Shown here: positions 1-10,408 of the stretch, in pieces | Numbering within the stretch: the first letter of the stretch is position 1 | How the letters are laid out: each line of letters opens with the position of its first letter | Assembly (NCBI GenBank): GCA_030144725.1 | Contig: JASKMD010000004.1 | Span: 607,828 to 671,827 of the forward strand | Length of the DNA stretch: 64,000 nt | Direction: 5' to 3' | Source of the DNA: Haematococcus lacustris | Lineage: Eukaryota; Chlorophyta; Chlorophyceae; Chlamydomonadales; Haematococcaceae | Translations under genes and position numbers: made by a program | Notes under the pieces: generated by a model | The model's input: only the letters and a program-made list of their open reading frames with translations | Told to the model about the DNA's origin: nothing | The model's database searches: none

Positions 1-133
1 CTCGCTCGGGGTCGGACGAAACTACGCTCATTCTGCTCCTTTTCTGACGCTGCACCGGGTCCTGCTGCCCGTTTCAGCTGCCGTCGTTACTAGGAAGCGT
101 AGTCGTGAGTTGAAGTTACGGTCCGAAAAAAGT
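1..133. other. Flank outside the LINE array
   Basis: This stretch is not repeated at the other LINE junctions, so it is the sequence next to the truncated first LINE copy. No gene or motif can be seen in it. Confidence 0.5.
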
Positions 134-2194
134 CCCACCTCCGCCCTCTACCCGCCCAGCATCACGTGGCGCAGGAGCAGGCTCAAGGGCAGGAGCAAGG
201 AGGAGCCAGGGCGGTTGGCAGGGGAGGGGGGCGGGCAAGGAGGCGGGGCGGGGGCAGGGGGCGAGGGCGTGGAGGAGGTGGAGGGCGTAGGGGCGCAGGG
301 GGCGGAACGGGAGGGCAGGCTGCCGACCCAGCTGACGAGGGGCCTGGCACCTGGCCTAAGGAGGAGTGGCTCTTGGGCCCCTGGGCTCACCTGCAGCTGG
401 ACCCTCAGGTGTAGGGCATGGGCACCACCACCCTCCTGGACTTCTCGGTCAAGCATGCCAGGGTGCGCCTCCACCAGCTCCAGCGCGTCAGTGCCGACCC
501 CCTCTACCCACCAGGTGGGGGCCTGTGGCCAGCGCTGTGGGGTGTGCGCCCCCCCCGGGCAGCGGGCGAACCGGAGGTGGCAGCGGTGGCTGATGGGGCC
601 CTGCGGGAGCTGGAGCTCAAGTGGGAGGCCAGCGCGCAGCAGGTGGCAGGCCAGGGGGCAGCGGGGAAGCGGGAGCAGCAGGGCAGGGATGAGGAGGAGC
701 GGCTCCCCGAGGAGGTGCAGGGCAGCCAACCGCCTCGCTGGCTTGACACCTCCGCCAGGGCGCACCAGCGACCCTCGCCGCAGATGAGGGCGGCCCAGCA
801 GGCTGAGCGGCAGCTGGAGGCCCAGCAGCGGCGTGGGGGCAGGCAGCCAGTTGCTCAGCCCGCCCCCCGGGCCGACACCGTGGACCAGCTGGCTGTGGGT
901 GTTCAGGCGGGCCAGCCGTGTGCGAAGGTGTGGAAGGAGCTGCTAGACCCCACCCTCCGTCGGGAGCATGTCATCGTGGCCTGGCGGGTGCTTCACGCCA
1001 GCCTCATGGTGGGGGCTTTGTGGGGCCACATCCTCAAGGGTACGGCTGCCCCGGGCTCTTCCGCCTGCCGCTTCTGCCAGCCGGGGCACTTGGAGACCCT
1101 CACCCACGCCTTCCTGACCTGCCCCGCCGTGGTCCCAGCCTGGGAGTGGGTGCTGGACGTGTACGGCCGCCTCAGAGGCACCCGCCCACCTTCAGGCGGC
1201 GCCATGCTGCTCCTCAGTGGGCGCCCCACCTGCGGCGAGGCCCCCCCCTTTCAGCCCCCTGACAGCCTGCTGTGGCTGCGGCTGCGCATTGCCTACCTGG
1301 GCGCAGTGTGGCGCCTCCGCAGCTCAGGAGCCGCTACAGCCCTGCAGCCACAACAGGTGGCGAGGCGGGTCGTGGGGGAGGTCATCTCCACCCTCACCAC
1401 GGCCGTCAAGCGTGACTGGCATCGGGTGGGGAGGGACATCCGGGTGGGCCTCTGCGGCGCTGTGCCCTCCACCTGGTTCAAGGGCAAGGACCCGGAGCTG
1501 GACGCTGCCCACTTCGACCAGCTGTGGCCCGAGGCGTCGGGGGGCTGGTTCGCCAAGCAGCCTAGGAGGGAGCGGAGGGGAGGGCAGGATGGGGCAGAGG
1601 GGAGGGTTGGGGCAGGAGGAGTGGAGGAGGAGAGGCGGGGCAGGGAGGCCTAGGCATGGGGAGGGCAGGGCGCAGGGGGGGGGAGAGCTAGTGGTTCGCC
1701 TCTCCTTGCAGTGGCCCGTCCCCTTCCCCGTCGAGCCAGCCTGAGCTGCAGGGTTGCTGGTGGGGGCTTAGGGCGTTCGGTGGGTGGGGTGGGCTAGGCT
1801 TCGGGGGGGTGTCTGGGTGTCAGGGGACCGGGCTTAGGTGGTCTTGGTTTGAGCGTTGGGAATAGGGTTCTAGGTTTCAGGTCGAGGGGCGGAACTTAGG
1901 CTCGTGTGGGTAGTTTTGTGGGGAGGGTATGGGGAGGGTCTGGGGAGGTGAGCTAGGGTGGAGGGCGTTGGTGTGGGGAAGTGTCTTGAAGTCCTAGGGA
2001 GGGGGTTGCTTGGGTTGTGTGGACCTTTGCATGTGGGGTGTGGACCTTTGCTTGGGGTGTGTGGACCGCTGTGTTTGGGTGGGGTGCTTGGGGTTCGTGT
2101 ATGGGGGAACCTTGTTTTGTAGTAGTCTTCTCTTTTCATCTTTTCTTTAGTGTCACTCTCTCTCTTGTAATGCTCTTCCATCAGGAAAAAAAAA
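134..2194 (+). mobile_element. LINE copy 1, 5'-truncated 3' part
   Basis: This is the 3' portion of a non-LTR retrotransposon. From position 134 it matches 4641-6691 almost base for base, at an offset of 4506-4507. It holds the C-terminal part of ORF2, a roughly 500-bp G/T-rich 3' UTR, and ends in a nine-base A run at 2186-2194. The abrupt start at 134 next to unrelated DNA is the 5' truncation expected from target-primed reverse transcription. Only scattered substitutions separate it from copy 2 (for example near 506 and 669), so the duplication is young. The exact family is inferred: the YADD-type RT in copy 2 and the C-terminal Cys/His motif point to an L1-like clade. Confidence 0.85.
166..1653 (+). 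pseudogene. LINE ORF2 C-terminal region, broken
   Basis: The frame encodes the end of a LINE ORF2. A Gly/Arg-rich stretch is followed by an in-frame TAG at 412-414, then an open frame from 418 to 1653. The conserved part around 900-1250 carries a zinc-knuckle-like motif (CRFCQPGHLETLTHAFLTCP) like the C-terminal domain of plant and algal LINE reverse transcriptases. It is followed by a Trp-rich helical region. There is no RT domain in this copy because the 5' part is missing. With the stop codon and the truncation it is not expected to be functional. Confidence 0.75.
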
Positions 2195-5100
2195 GCAGCC
2201 CTGGCGGGTGTGGGGGCGAGGGAGCAGGGGGCCCAGCAGTCCCTGCTGGCCAGCGCGGTTCTCGACCAGTACTACGGCGACCGCTCCTCCTTCTACTTCT
2301 ACCATCGCGACCAGCCCGCGCACACCCCCACCCTCATCTCCTCTCTCCAGCTCCCCGGCCAGCCAGGTCAACCAGCAGACCTTACCACGCCGGCCGGGGT
2401 GAAGGCAGCGTGCAAGGCTTTCCAGCAGCACTACGCAGCTGCCGAGCCCACCGGTGTCTACGCAGCCAAGCCGGTGGACACAGCTGCGCGCGCCACGCTG
2501 CTGGGCAGCCTCACCTCCCACCTCACCCCCACCCAGGCCAGGGCTGCCGAGGGCCCCGATGGCAGCCCTATGCTGTCACAGGAGGAGCTGGGCCGGGCTC
2601 TGCAGGGCTGCGCGCACAGCAAGGCCCCGGGGCTAGATGGACTGCCCATGGAGGTCTATGACCGGCTGTGGGTAGAGCTTGGGCGGCCGCTGCGGGCCAT
2701 GTTGCGAGAGGCCCTGGCAGACACCGCTAACCCTGTCCCCCTGGCTGAGTTCCTGACAGGCATCATCACCCTCGTGCCCAAGGCTGGCAAGCCGAGGGAC
2801 CAGGTGGCCGGCTACCGCCCCATCACGCTCCTCAACTGCGACGTGCGCCTGGTGGCCAGGGCAGTGGAGGACCGGCTGCAGCTGCCCTTGGACCTGCTGG
2901 TGTCCCCCTCTCCGTCCGCCTTTATCCTGGGCAGGGACATCAGCGACAGCGTGCAGTTCCACCTAGGCCTGCTGGAGTACCTGCAGCAGCGGGGCAGCCC
3001 AGCCTGGCTGTTGTTGCTGGACCTGGCGGGTGCCTATGACAACGTGTCCTGGGGCTTGCTCCCGGACACAATGGAGGCCATGGCCATGGGGTTCTGCCGG
3101 GAGGGGCATGTGCGCTGGGCTCAGCTGCTGCACCGGGGGGCCACGAGCCAGGTGCTGGTCAACGGCCACCTCACCGACAGCTTCCCACTTGCGTCGGGGC
3201 TGCTGCAGGGCAGCGGGGCTTCCCCGCTCTACTGTTGCATCGTGCTCCAACCGCTGGTCAGCTACCTCAGCTCGCTCCAGCTGGCAGGCCGCATCAGCAC
3301 CCCCACCATCCCCTCCAGCCCTGTGGCCATGCACAGGGCCGCCCTGACCCCCGCGCTCCCCTCCAAGGAGTATGCGGACGACCTCACCATCGTGGTGCTC
3401 GGTCGGGTCAGAGACGGGATGGTGGTAGTGGAGGCCCTGGGCCTGTTCCGCGCCGCTGGGGGTCCTGCGCTTAGCGTGAGCAAGAGCTCAGCCCTGCCGT
3501 GCGCCCAGCCAGAGCCTGGGCCGGGTGACCAGGAGGGCTCGGGCCCCGAGGGGGCGGGGAGGGGAGGAAGGGGGGGTGACGGGGGGGTAGGGGGCGGGCA
3601 GGGGCAGGTGGGCGAGCAGGGGCTAGGGGGTGGGCTGGGGGAAGGTGGCGGGCAAAGGCAGCAGCAGGGCGGGCGGGAGCAGGGTGGGGAGCAGGAGCCG
3701 GAGGTGGTCATCCCAGCTGTCCGAGCGGGGGTGCCCGTGCGCCACCTGGGGTCCCTCTTGGGGCGGCCTCCTACGCTGCCACCAGCGAGGCCGCCTTCGG
3801 TGGGGCGGCGGCGGCCATGATGGCAGCCTCCCTCCCTTGGCGGCAACAAGGCCTCAACCTCCTGGGGCGGGTGCAGGTGGCACAGCAGTGCCTGGCCTCC
3901 AAGTCCATCTACCAAATGGCTTTCGTGCAACCCTCCGCTCCTCTGACGCAAGCCATGGCCGCGGCTGTCAACCGCTTTGTGGCAGCCTCAGACCTGCCCC
4001 AGGAGCGCAGCCCCAACAGCAGCAGCCTCTACCCTAGCAAGGCCATCTGCGTGATGCCCCGGGGGGAGGGAGGGGTGGGGCTTCCCGACCTGGGGGTCAC
4101 CAGCACGGCCATGCTGGCGAAGATGCTGGCCCAGCTCTGGTCGCCCCGGGTTCGTCCCTGGCAGCCTCTGACCCACAGCCTGCTGGCAGACCCCTCCCAC
4201 GGCCTCAGCACGTGGGTCATCACCGACCCCACCGCCCCCCCCTCGCGAGGCATCAGCCCGCGGCTGCAAGCTCACGTGGCGGCCCTGGCTGAGCTCAAGC
4301 TGTTCCGTGCGGTGTCCCCCGCTGGCCAGTCCTTCTTCTCGGTGCTGGCAGAGCCGCTGTGGTACCGAGCCCTGGCAGGGCATGGTGGACCGCCTGCAGC
4401 CTCCTCAGCCGGAGTGGGAATGCCTGAGGGTTGGGCCAGGGGTGGGGTTTGTGATGCGGCGCCCCCCCCTGCTCCAGCCCTCCCACTGGGTGGGCCCCAA
4501 CGGCCGCCTCTACCCCCTAGACCCCACAGGGCAGGGGCCCCTAGGGGCTTTCTGAGCGGAGGGAGGGGTGGCCTGGGAGCCAGCAGCGGTGGCCCGGCTT
4601 AACAAGCCCAGCTACAGGCTGACTCCGGAGGAGCGAGCCACCCACCTCCGCCCTCTACCCGCCCAGCATCACGTGGCGCAGGAGCAGGCTCAAGGGCAGG
4701 AGCAAGGAGGAGCCAGGGCGGTTGGCAGGGGAGGGGGGCGGGCAAGGAGGCGGGGCGGGGGCAGGGGGCGAGGGCGTGGAGGAGGTGGAGGGCGTAGGGG
4801 CGCAGGGGCGGAACGGGAGGGCAGGCTGCCGACCCAGCTGACGAGGGGCCTGGCACCTGGCCTAAGGAGGAGTGGCTCTTGGGCCCCTGGGCTCACCTGC
4901 AGCTGGACCCTCAGGTGTAGGGCATGGGCACCACCACCCTCCTGGACTTCTCGGTCAAGCATGCCAGGGTGCGCCTCCACCAGCTCCAGCGCGTCAGTGC
5001 CGACCCCCTCCACCCACCAGGTGGGGGCCTGTGGCCAGCGCTGTGGGGTGTGCGCCCCCCCCGGGCAGCGGGCGAACCGGAGGTGGCAGCGGTGGCTGAT

Positions 5101-6699
5101 GGGGCCCTGCGGGAGCTGGAGCTCAAGTGGGAGGCCAGCGCGCAGCAGGTGGCAGGCCAGGGGGCAGCGGGGGAGCGGGAGCAGCAGGGCAGGGATGAGG
5201 AGGAGCGGCTCCCCGAGGAGGTGCAGGGCAGCCAACCGCCTCGCTGGCTTGACACCTCCGCCAGGGCGCACCAGCGACCCTCGCCGCAGATGAGGGCGGC
5301 CCAGCAGGCTGAGCGGCAGCTGGAGGCCCAGCAGCGGCGTGGGGGCAGGCAGCCAGTTGCTCAGCCCGCCCCCCGGGCCGACACCGTGGACCAGCTGGCT
5401 GTGGGTGTTCAGGCGGGCCAGCCGTGTGCGAAGGTGTGGAAGGAGCTGCTAGACCCCACCCTCCGTCGGGAGCATGTCATCGTGGCCTGGCGGGTGCTTC
5501 ACGCCAGCCTCATGGTGGGGGCTTTGTGGGGCCACATCCTCAAGGGTACGGCTGCCCCGGGCTCTTCCGCCTGCCGCTTCTGCCAGCCGGGGCACTTGGA
5601 GACCCTCACCCACGCCTTCCTGACCTGCCCCGCCGTGGTCCCAGCCTGGGAGTGGGTGCTGGACGTGTACGGCCGCCTCAGAGGCACCCGCCCACCTTCA
5701 GGCGACGCCATGCTGCTCCTCAGTGGGCGCCCCACCTGCGGCGAGGCCCCCCCCTTTCAGCCCCCTGACAGCCTGCTGTGGCTGCGGCTGCGCGTTGCCT
5801 ACCTGGGCGCAGTGTGGCGCCTCCGCAGCTCAGGAGCCGCTACAGCCCTGCAGCCACAACAGGTGGCGAGGCGGGTCGTGGGGGAGGTCATCTCCACCCT
5901 CACCACGGCCGTCAAGCGTGACTGGCATCGGGTGGGGAGGGACATCCGGGTGGGCCTCTGCGGCGCTGTGCCCTCCACCTGGTTCAAGGGCAAGGACCCG
6001 GAGCTGGACGCTGCCCACTTCGACCAGCTGTGGCCCGAGGCGTCGGGGGGCTGGTTCGCCAAGCAGCCTAGGAGGGAGCGGAGGGGAGGGCAGGATGGGG
6101 CAGAGGGGAGGGTTGGGGCAGGAGGAGTGGAGGAGGAGAGGCGGGGCAGGGAGGCCTAGGCATGGGGAGGGCAGGGCGCAGGGGGGGGGAGAGCTAGTGG
6201 TTCGCCTCTCCTTGCGGTGGCCCGTCCCCTTCCCCGTCGAGCCAGCCTGAGCTGCAGGGTTGCTGGTGGGGGCTTAGGGCGTTCGGTGGGTGGGGTGGGC
6301 TAGGCTTCGGGGGGGTGTCTGGGTGTCAGGGGACCGGGCTTAGGTGGTCTTGGTTTGAGCGTTGGGAATAGGGTTCTAGGTTTCAGGTCGAGGGGCGGAA
6401 CTTAGGCTCGTGTGGGTAGTTTTGTGGGGAGGGTATGGGGAGGGTCTGGGGAGGTGAGCTAGGGTGGAGGGCGTTGGTGTGGGGAAGTGTCTTGAAGTCC
6501 TAGGGAGGGGGGTGCTTGGGTTGTGTGGACCTTTGCATGTGGGGTGTGGACCTTTGCTTGGGGTGTGTGGACCGCTGTGTTTGGGTGGGGTGCTTGAGGT
6601 TCGTGTATGGGGGAACCTTGTTTTGTAGTAGTCTTCTCTTTTCATCTTTTCTTTAGTGTCACTCTCTCTCTTGTAATGCTCTTCCATCAGGAAAAAAAA
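2195..6699 (+). mobile_element. LINE copy 2, contains the reverse transcriptase
   Basis: This copy starts immediately after the A run of copy 1 and ends in an eight-base A run at 6692-6699. It is the longest copy, about 4.5 kb. It begins in the linker just before the RT domain. No apurinic endonuclease domain is present, so it too is 5'-truncated. It holds the RT domain, the C-terminal Cys/His region and the same 3' UTR as copy 1. The junction 2186-2220 and the junction 6692-6725 are nearly identical. This means the array grew by tandem duplication of a whole 4.5-kb unit rather than by two independent insertions. Confidence 0.85.
2210..6159 (+). pseudogene. LINE ORF2 (reverse transcriptase), frameshifted
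   Basis: The RT domain reads from 2210 to about 3750. The visible blocks are YRPITLLNCD near 2815, AYDNVSW near 3030, a GLLQG block near 3200 and the catalytic YADD at 3370-3381. The frame then changes near 3745-3760; the continuation is the frame that contains 3817-4380. It changes again near 4380 and reads on through 4568-4700. One G fewer than copy 1 near 4805 shifts it once more, and the TAG of copy 1 recurs at 4918. The frame 4924-6159 holds the Cys/His C-terminal domain. Three frameshifts and a stop make it a dead copy. I did not attempt to repair it. Confidence 0.8.
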
Positions 6700-6845
6700 G
6701 CAGCCTTGGCGGGTGTGGGGGCGAGGGAGCAGGGGGCCCAGCAGTCCCTGCTGGCCAGCGCGGTTCTCGACCAGTACTTCGGCGACCGCTCCTCCTTCTA
6801 CTTCTACCATCGCGACCAGCCCGCGCACACCCCCACCCTCATGTA
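6700..6845 (+). mobile_element. LINE copy 3, 146-bp fragment
   Basis: The third copy begins at the same internal point as copy 2 and matches 2195-2336 with a few substitutions. It breaks off after the codons for AHTPTL, where GGGCAGCAGCAG repeats begin. It holds only the linker before RT. Confidence 0.85.
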
Positions 6846-6846
6846 G

Positions 6847-8275
6847 CAAGGGCAGCAGCAGCAAGGGCAGCAGTAGCAGGGGCAGCAGGGGCCGCAGCAG
6901 CAGGGGCAGCAGCAGCAGGGGCAGCAGCAGTAGGGGTAGCTGCAGTAGGGGCAGCAGCAGCAGGGGCAGCAGGGGCAGCAGCAGCAGGGGCAGCAGCAGT
7001 AGGGGCAGCAGTAGCAGGGGCAGCAGTAGCAGGGGCAGCAGCAGCAGGGGCAGCAGCAGCAGGGGCAGCAGCAGTAGGGGCAGCAGCAGCAGGGGCAGCA
7101 GCAGCAGGGGCAGCAGTAGCAGGGGCAGCAGCAGCAGCAGGGGCAGCAGCAGCAGCAGGGGCAGCAGCAGCAGGGGCAGCAGCAGCAGGGGCAGCAGCAG
7201 CAGGGGCAGCAGCAGCAGGGGCAACAGCAGCAGGGGCAGCAGCAGTAGGGGCAGCAGCAGTAGGGGCAGCAGCAGCAGGGGCAGCAGCAGCAGGGGCAGC
7301 AGCTGTAGGGGCAGCAGCAGAAGGGGCAGCAGCAGTAGGGGCAGCAGCAGCATGGGCAGAAGCAGCAGCGGCAGCAGTAGGAGCAGCAGGAGCAGTAGGA
7401 GCAGCAGGAGCAGCAGCAGCAGCAGCAGCAGCGGCGGCAGCAGTAGGGGCAGCAGTAGCAAGGGCAGCAGCAGCAAGGGCAGCAGTAGCAGGGGCAGCAG
7501 GGGCCGCAGCAGCAGGGGCAGCAGCAGCAGGGGCAGCAGCAGCAGGGGCAGCAGGGGCAGCAGCAGTAGGGGCAGCTGCAGTAGGGGCAGCAGCAGCAGG
7601 GGCAGCAGGGGCAGCAGCAGCAGGGGCAGCAGCAGTAGGGGCAGCAGCAGTAGGGGCAGCAGTAGCAGGGGCAGCAGTAGCAGGGGCAGTAGGGGCAGCA
7701 GCAGTAAGGGCAGCAGCAGCAGGGGCAGCAGCAGCAGGGGCAGCAGTAGCAGGGGCAACAGCAGCAGGGGCAGCAGGGGCAGCAGCAGCAGGGGCAGCAG
7801 CACCAGGGGCAGCAGCAGCAGGGGCAGCAGCAGTAGGGGCAGCAGGGGCAGCAGCAGCAGGGGCAGCAGCAGTAGGGGCACCAGCAGCAAGGGCAGCAAC
7901 AGTATGGGCAGCAGTAGCAGCAGCAGCAGGGGCAGCAGTAGCAGGGGCAGCAGTAGCAGGGGCAACAGGGGCAGCAGCAGCGGCAGCAGCAGCAGCAGCA
8001 GCGGCAGCGGCGGCAGCAGTAGGGTCAGCAGCAGCAGCGGGTGATGCAGCTGCAGGGGCAGCAGCAACAGGGGCAGCAGCAGCAGGGGCAGTAGCAGCAG
8101 GCACAGCAGTAGCAGCAGGCACAGCAGTAGCAGCAGGGACAGCAGTAGCAGCAGCAGCAGGGGCAGCAGCAGCGGCAGTAGCAGCAGGGGCAGGAGGTGC
8201 AGGGGCAGCAGGGGCACCAGCAGCAGTAGCAGCAGCAGTAGGGGCAGCAGCAGCGGCAGCAGCAGGGCGGCTACG
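6847..8275. repeat. GGGCAGCAGCAG minisatellite, about 1.4 kb
   Basis: About 1.4 kb of a 12-bp unit (GGGGCAGCAGCA), with 3-bp expansions and contractions and AGT variants of AGC. A segment near 6847-7010 recurs near 7450-7680, so there is a higher-order repeat of roughly 600 bp. Both strands stay open for long stretches, giving artefactual Ser/Gly, Ala or Leu/Pro ORFs. I treat these as non-coding. The repeat starts exactly at the LINE copy 3 break. Confidence 0.9.
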
Positions 8276-8279
8276 ACTT

Positions 8280-9269
8280 GTGATTGGGCAAAACCACCCA
8301 TGCCTCCCGCAAGGGCGGCGCTAGGGAGATGCAAGAGCCCTGCCACCCACACCCCTGCCACCTGATGCCCACACCCCTACCACCTGCTGCTCACACCCCT
8401 GCCAACTCGTTGCCTGCACCCCTGCCAGCTGCTGCCCACACCCCTGCCAGCTGCAACATCATCTAGTGATGCCTACTAGCCTTACCTCTCTGTTGTCTCC
8501 ACTTGCAAGCCATCCTTTGCCTGCTCCAAGCAGGCTAACTCAACATCAACATCACCTGTTCTTGCCTACCGGCCTCACCTGCCTGGAACCCTCCTGTGCT
8601 TGAACCCAGCAAGCTGACCAAACAACAACAACACCACAGCCTGCCCCCTCTTGCCATTCCCACCCTTGCAGCCCGACCTGCAACACCTTGCTGACTACCA
8701 AGTAGCCCCTCCTCCATTCTGAATGTTGCACCTGTAGCATTGGCATCAGCAAGAGCTAGGGGCCTGAAACTGCCCACCCACCTTGCCCCTCTTGTTGTGC
8801 CGCTGCCCCTCCTTTATAAATCCTTACCATCAGAACAACCATTTGGACGTTCGACTATGCGAGTGTACATGACCCTTACTTGTCCTAATACAATTTTTGT
8901 CTTTATCACACTCTGTAGCTCCAGCTTCGATGATATTGATAGGGCCCACACTTGCATCAACAATCAGTTTTGTGCACATCGATGTATCAGGATTTCAACA
9001 AATCCAATAAGCTAGAGTGCGTACATAGTGACATGGCGAAAACAACTAACATTGCAACAATGAAAGCGCATCATTAGTCTGTACATTGCAACAGGCGTGT
9101 AACATGCGACCAACAACACCTTGTTTTGTGTCAACATAGCATGCGTTGCTACACGCAGTGTGCAATGACACAATGACATGACAATACAATGTACCCTTTG
9201 TCATGGTTCTTTGCCTCGCACATGATAGCAGGTGACATTGTACTGACAAGAACCGGGTTCCTTACTTCA
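8280..9269. other. Intergenic and 3' region, no gene seen
   Basis: The first part holds degenerate 15-17-bp repeats (CACACCCCTGCCACCTG-like) up to about 8460, then Cys/Pro-codon-rich noise to about 8820. From 8820 to 9269 the base composition becomes more AT-rich. This last part probably includes the 3' UTR of the minus-strand gene that ends at 9270. I see no coding signal. Confidence 0.5.
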
Positions 9270-10172
9270 TCAAGTTGCAAACGGGCTAGGCTTCTTGCGC
9301 AATGGTGCTTCTGAGCCGTGGTGGAGGGTGATTTTCCACTTCCCATCTTGCTTCTCAAAAATGTTTGTAGCTGTAATCCTGCAGGACCAAGCAACAATAA
9401 CCTTTGCATGGGGGCGCAGTGATTAAGAAGAACTGATTCTTACCTGCCTTGGCTGTCATCGGCGTTGATGACCTCCACACATGTAACAAATGCATGGGCC
9501 TCATCCGCGTAGATTCGGACATCTTCCAAGGTGATGTTGAATGCTCTAGGGCGCACGCCTTTAAGAATACTGCGCCAGCTGTCCATGACCTTCAAAGCAT
9601 GAGTGAAGAATACACATATGTTGACTACAATTGGACTCTTTATTTGTGTGAACATCAGGCTATCAAGCTCCTACCGCCTCCCGCCCAGCAATGGTTGATG
9701 CCAAGGGATGGATAACTTGGATGTGATCTCCGAAGCCCCAAATCTCGTTCATAGCCTGCAAACGAGCCCACAATGAATGCATGAATGTCATGCTGTGTGC
9801 TGCGTGCTCACATGCAATGCATGAAGAGGTCAATGCTTTGCCTGAAGGTTTCCTGAGGAAAAGGCAGCGTAGAAAGCACCGTTAGCCTCTTCAACTGCCA
9901 GCTTTGCATCCATAGTCTTTAGCCTGTGAACAATGACTGTGCCTGGCCATTACAGTCCGGTCTATGTGCGGAGAGGTAAGTTGTGCGTACTGGATAGCAT
10001 CGCGAAGCCTAGCTGCATCCTTGTATTCCTCGCGCGCCAACGCCGCCTCCAGCTGCGCACGGAGGTCTCTGATGGATGAACTGTCGTCTGCGCAACAGCG
10101 CACTAGCCTGGTTTTACGGATTGTAGGCCGTGGTGCAGTTGGCAGGTGGGCTGCCCAGCGAAACCCAATCAT
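9270..10172 (-). CDS. UVR-motif plus NTF2/SnoaL-like protein
   Basis: A complete five-exon gene of 199 aa. Exons on the minus strand: 10172-9991, 9923-9842, 9755-9675, 9589-9444 and 9378-9270. All phases agree. The ATG at 10172 opens a basic, Arg/Thr-rich leader that looks like a plastid transit peptide. Next comes a UVR motif (LRAQLEAALAREEYKDAARL, about residues 30-50), the short helical hairpin known from UvrB/UvrC. The rest is an NTF2/SnoaL-like fold: AVEEANGAFYAAF, then IWGFGDHIQVIHP, DSWRSIL and NIFEKQDGKWKI. Plant plastid proteins with this same pair of domains exist; their function is not well defined. Intron 2 has a GC donor (CAG|GCAAAG). The gene is divergent from the membrane protein starting at 10409, 236 bp away. 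Confidence 0.82.
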
Positions 10173-10408
10173 TGTGCTGGTGCAGGTAAGGAGCCTATGT
10201 GCAGGTCGGTAGAATGGCAGTGTGCCAGTTTGTGAGCATATGTCCATGAAGTTCCTAGCAATTTGCGCCAGAAATACCGGATTTCCATGCTTTGTCGCAA
10301 CGTCCATGCTATGTCGTCCTACTCCATCGTGCTGTGTTGCTTTCCCAGGAGAGCAAGAGTGCAAATACAGGCTACTTGCGCGAATGCCTGAATAGATCAC
10401 AAAGGGCC
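10173..10408. promoter_or_regulatory. Shared upstream region of a divergent gene pair
   Basis: The 236 bp between the two start codons (10172 minus, 10409 plus) must hold both 5' UTRs and both promoters. No clear TATA box is visible. A bidirectional promoter is inferred from geometry only. Confidence 0.4.

Noticed and set aside
6847..8275. CRISPR-like array
   Set aside because: The units are contiguous 12-mers without unique spacers, and the genome is eukaryotic.
6376..8361. 661-codon Leu/Pro-rich minus-strand frame over the minisatellite, and its plus-strand Ser/Gly counterpart
   Set aside because: Both follow from the 12-bp repeat. One end runs into the LINE 3' UTR. There is no unique coding sequence.
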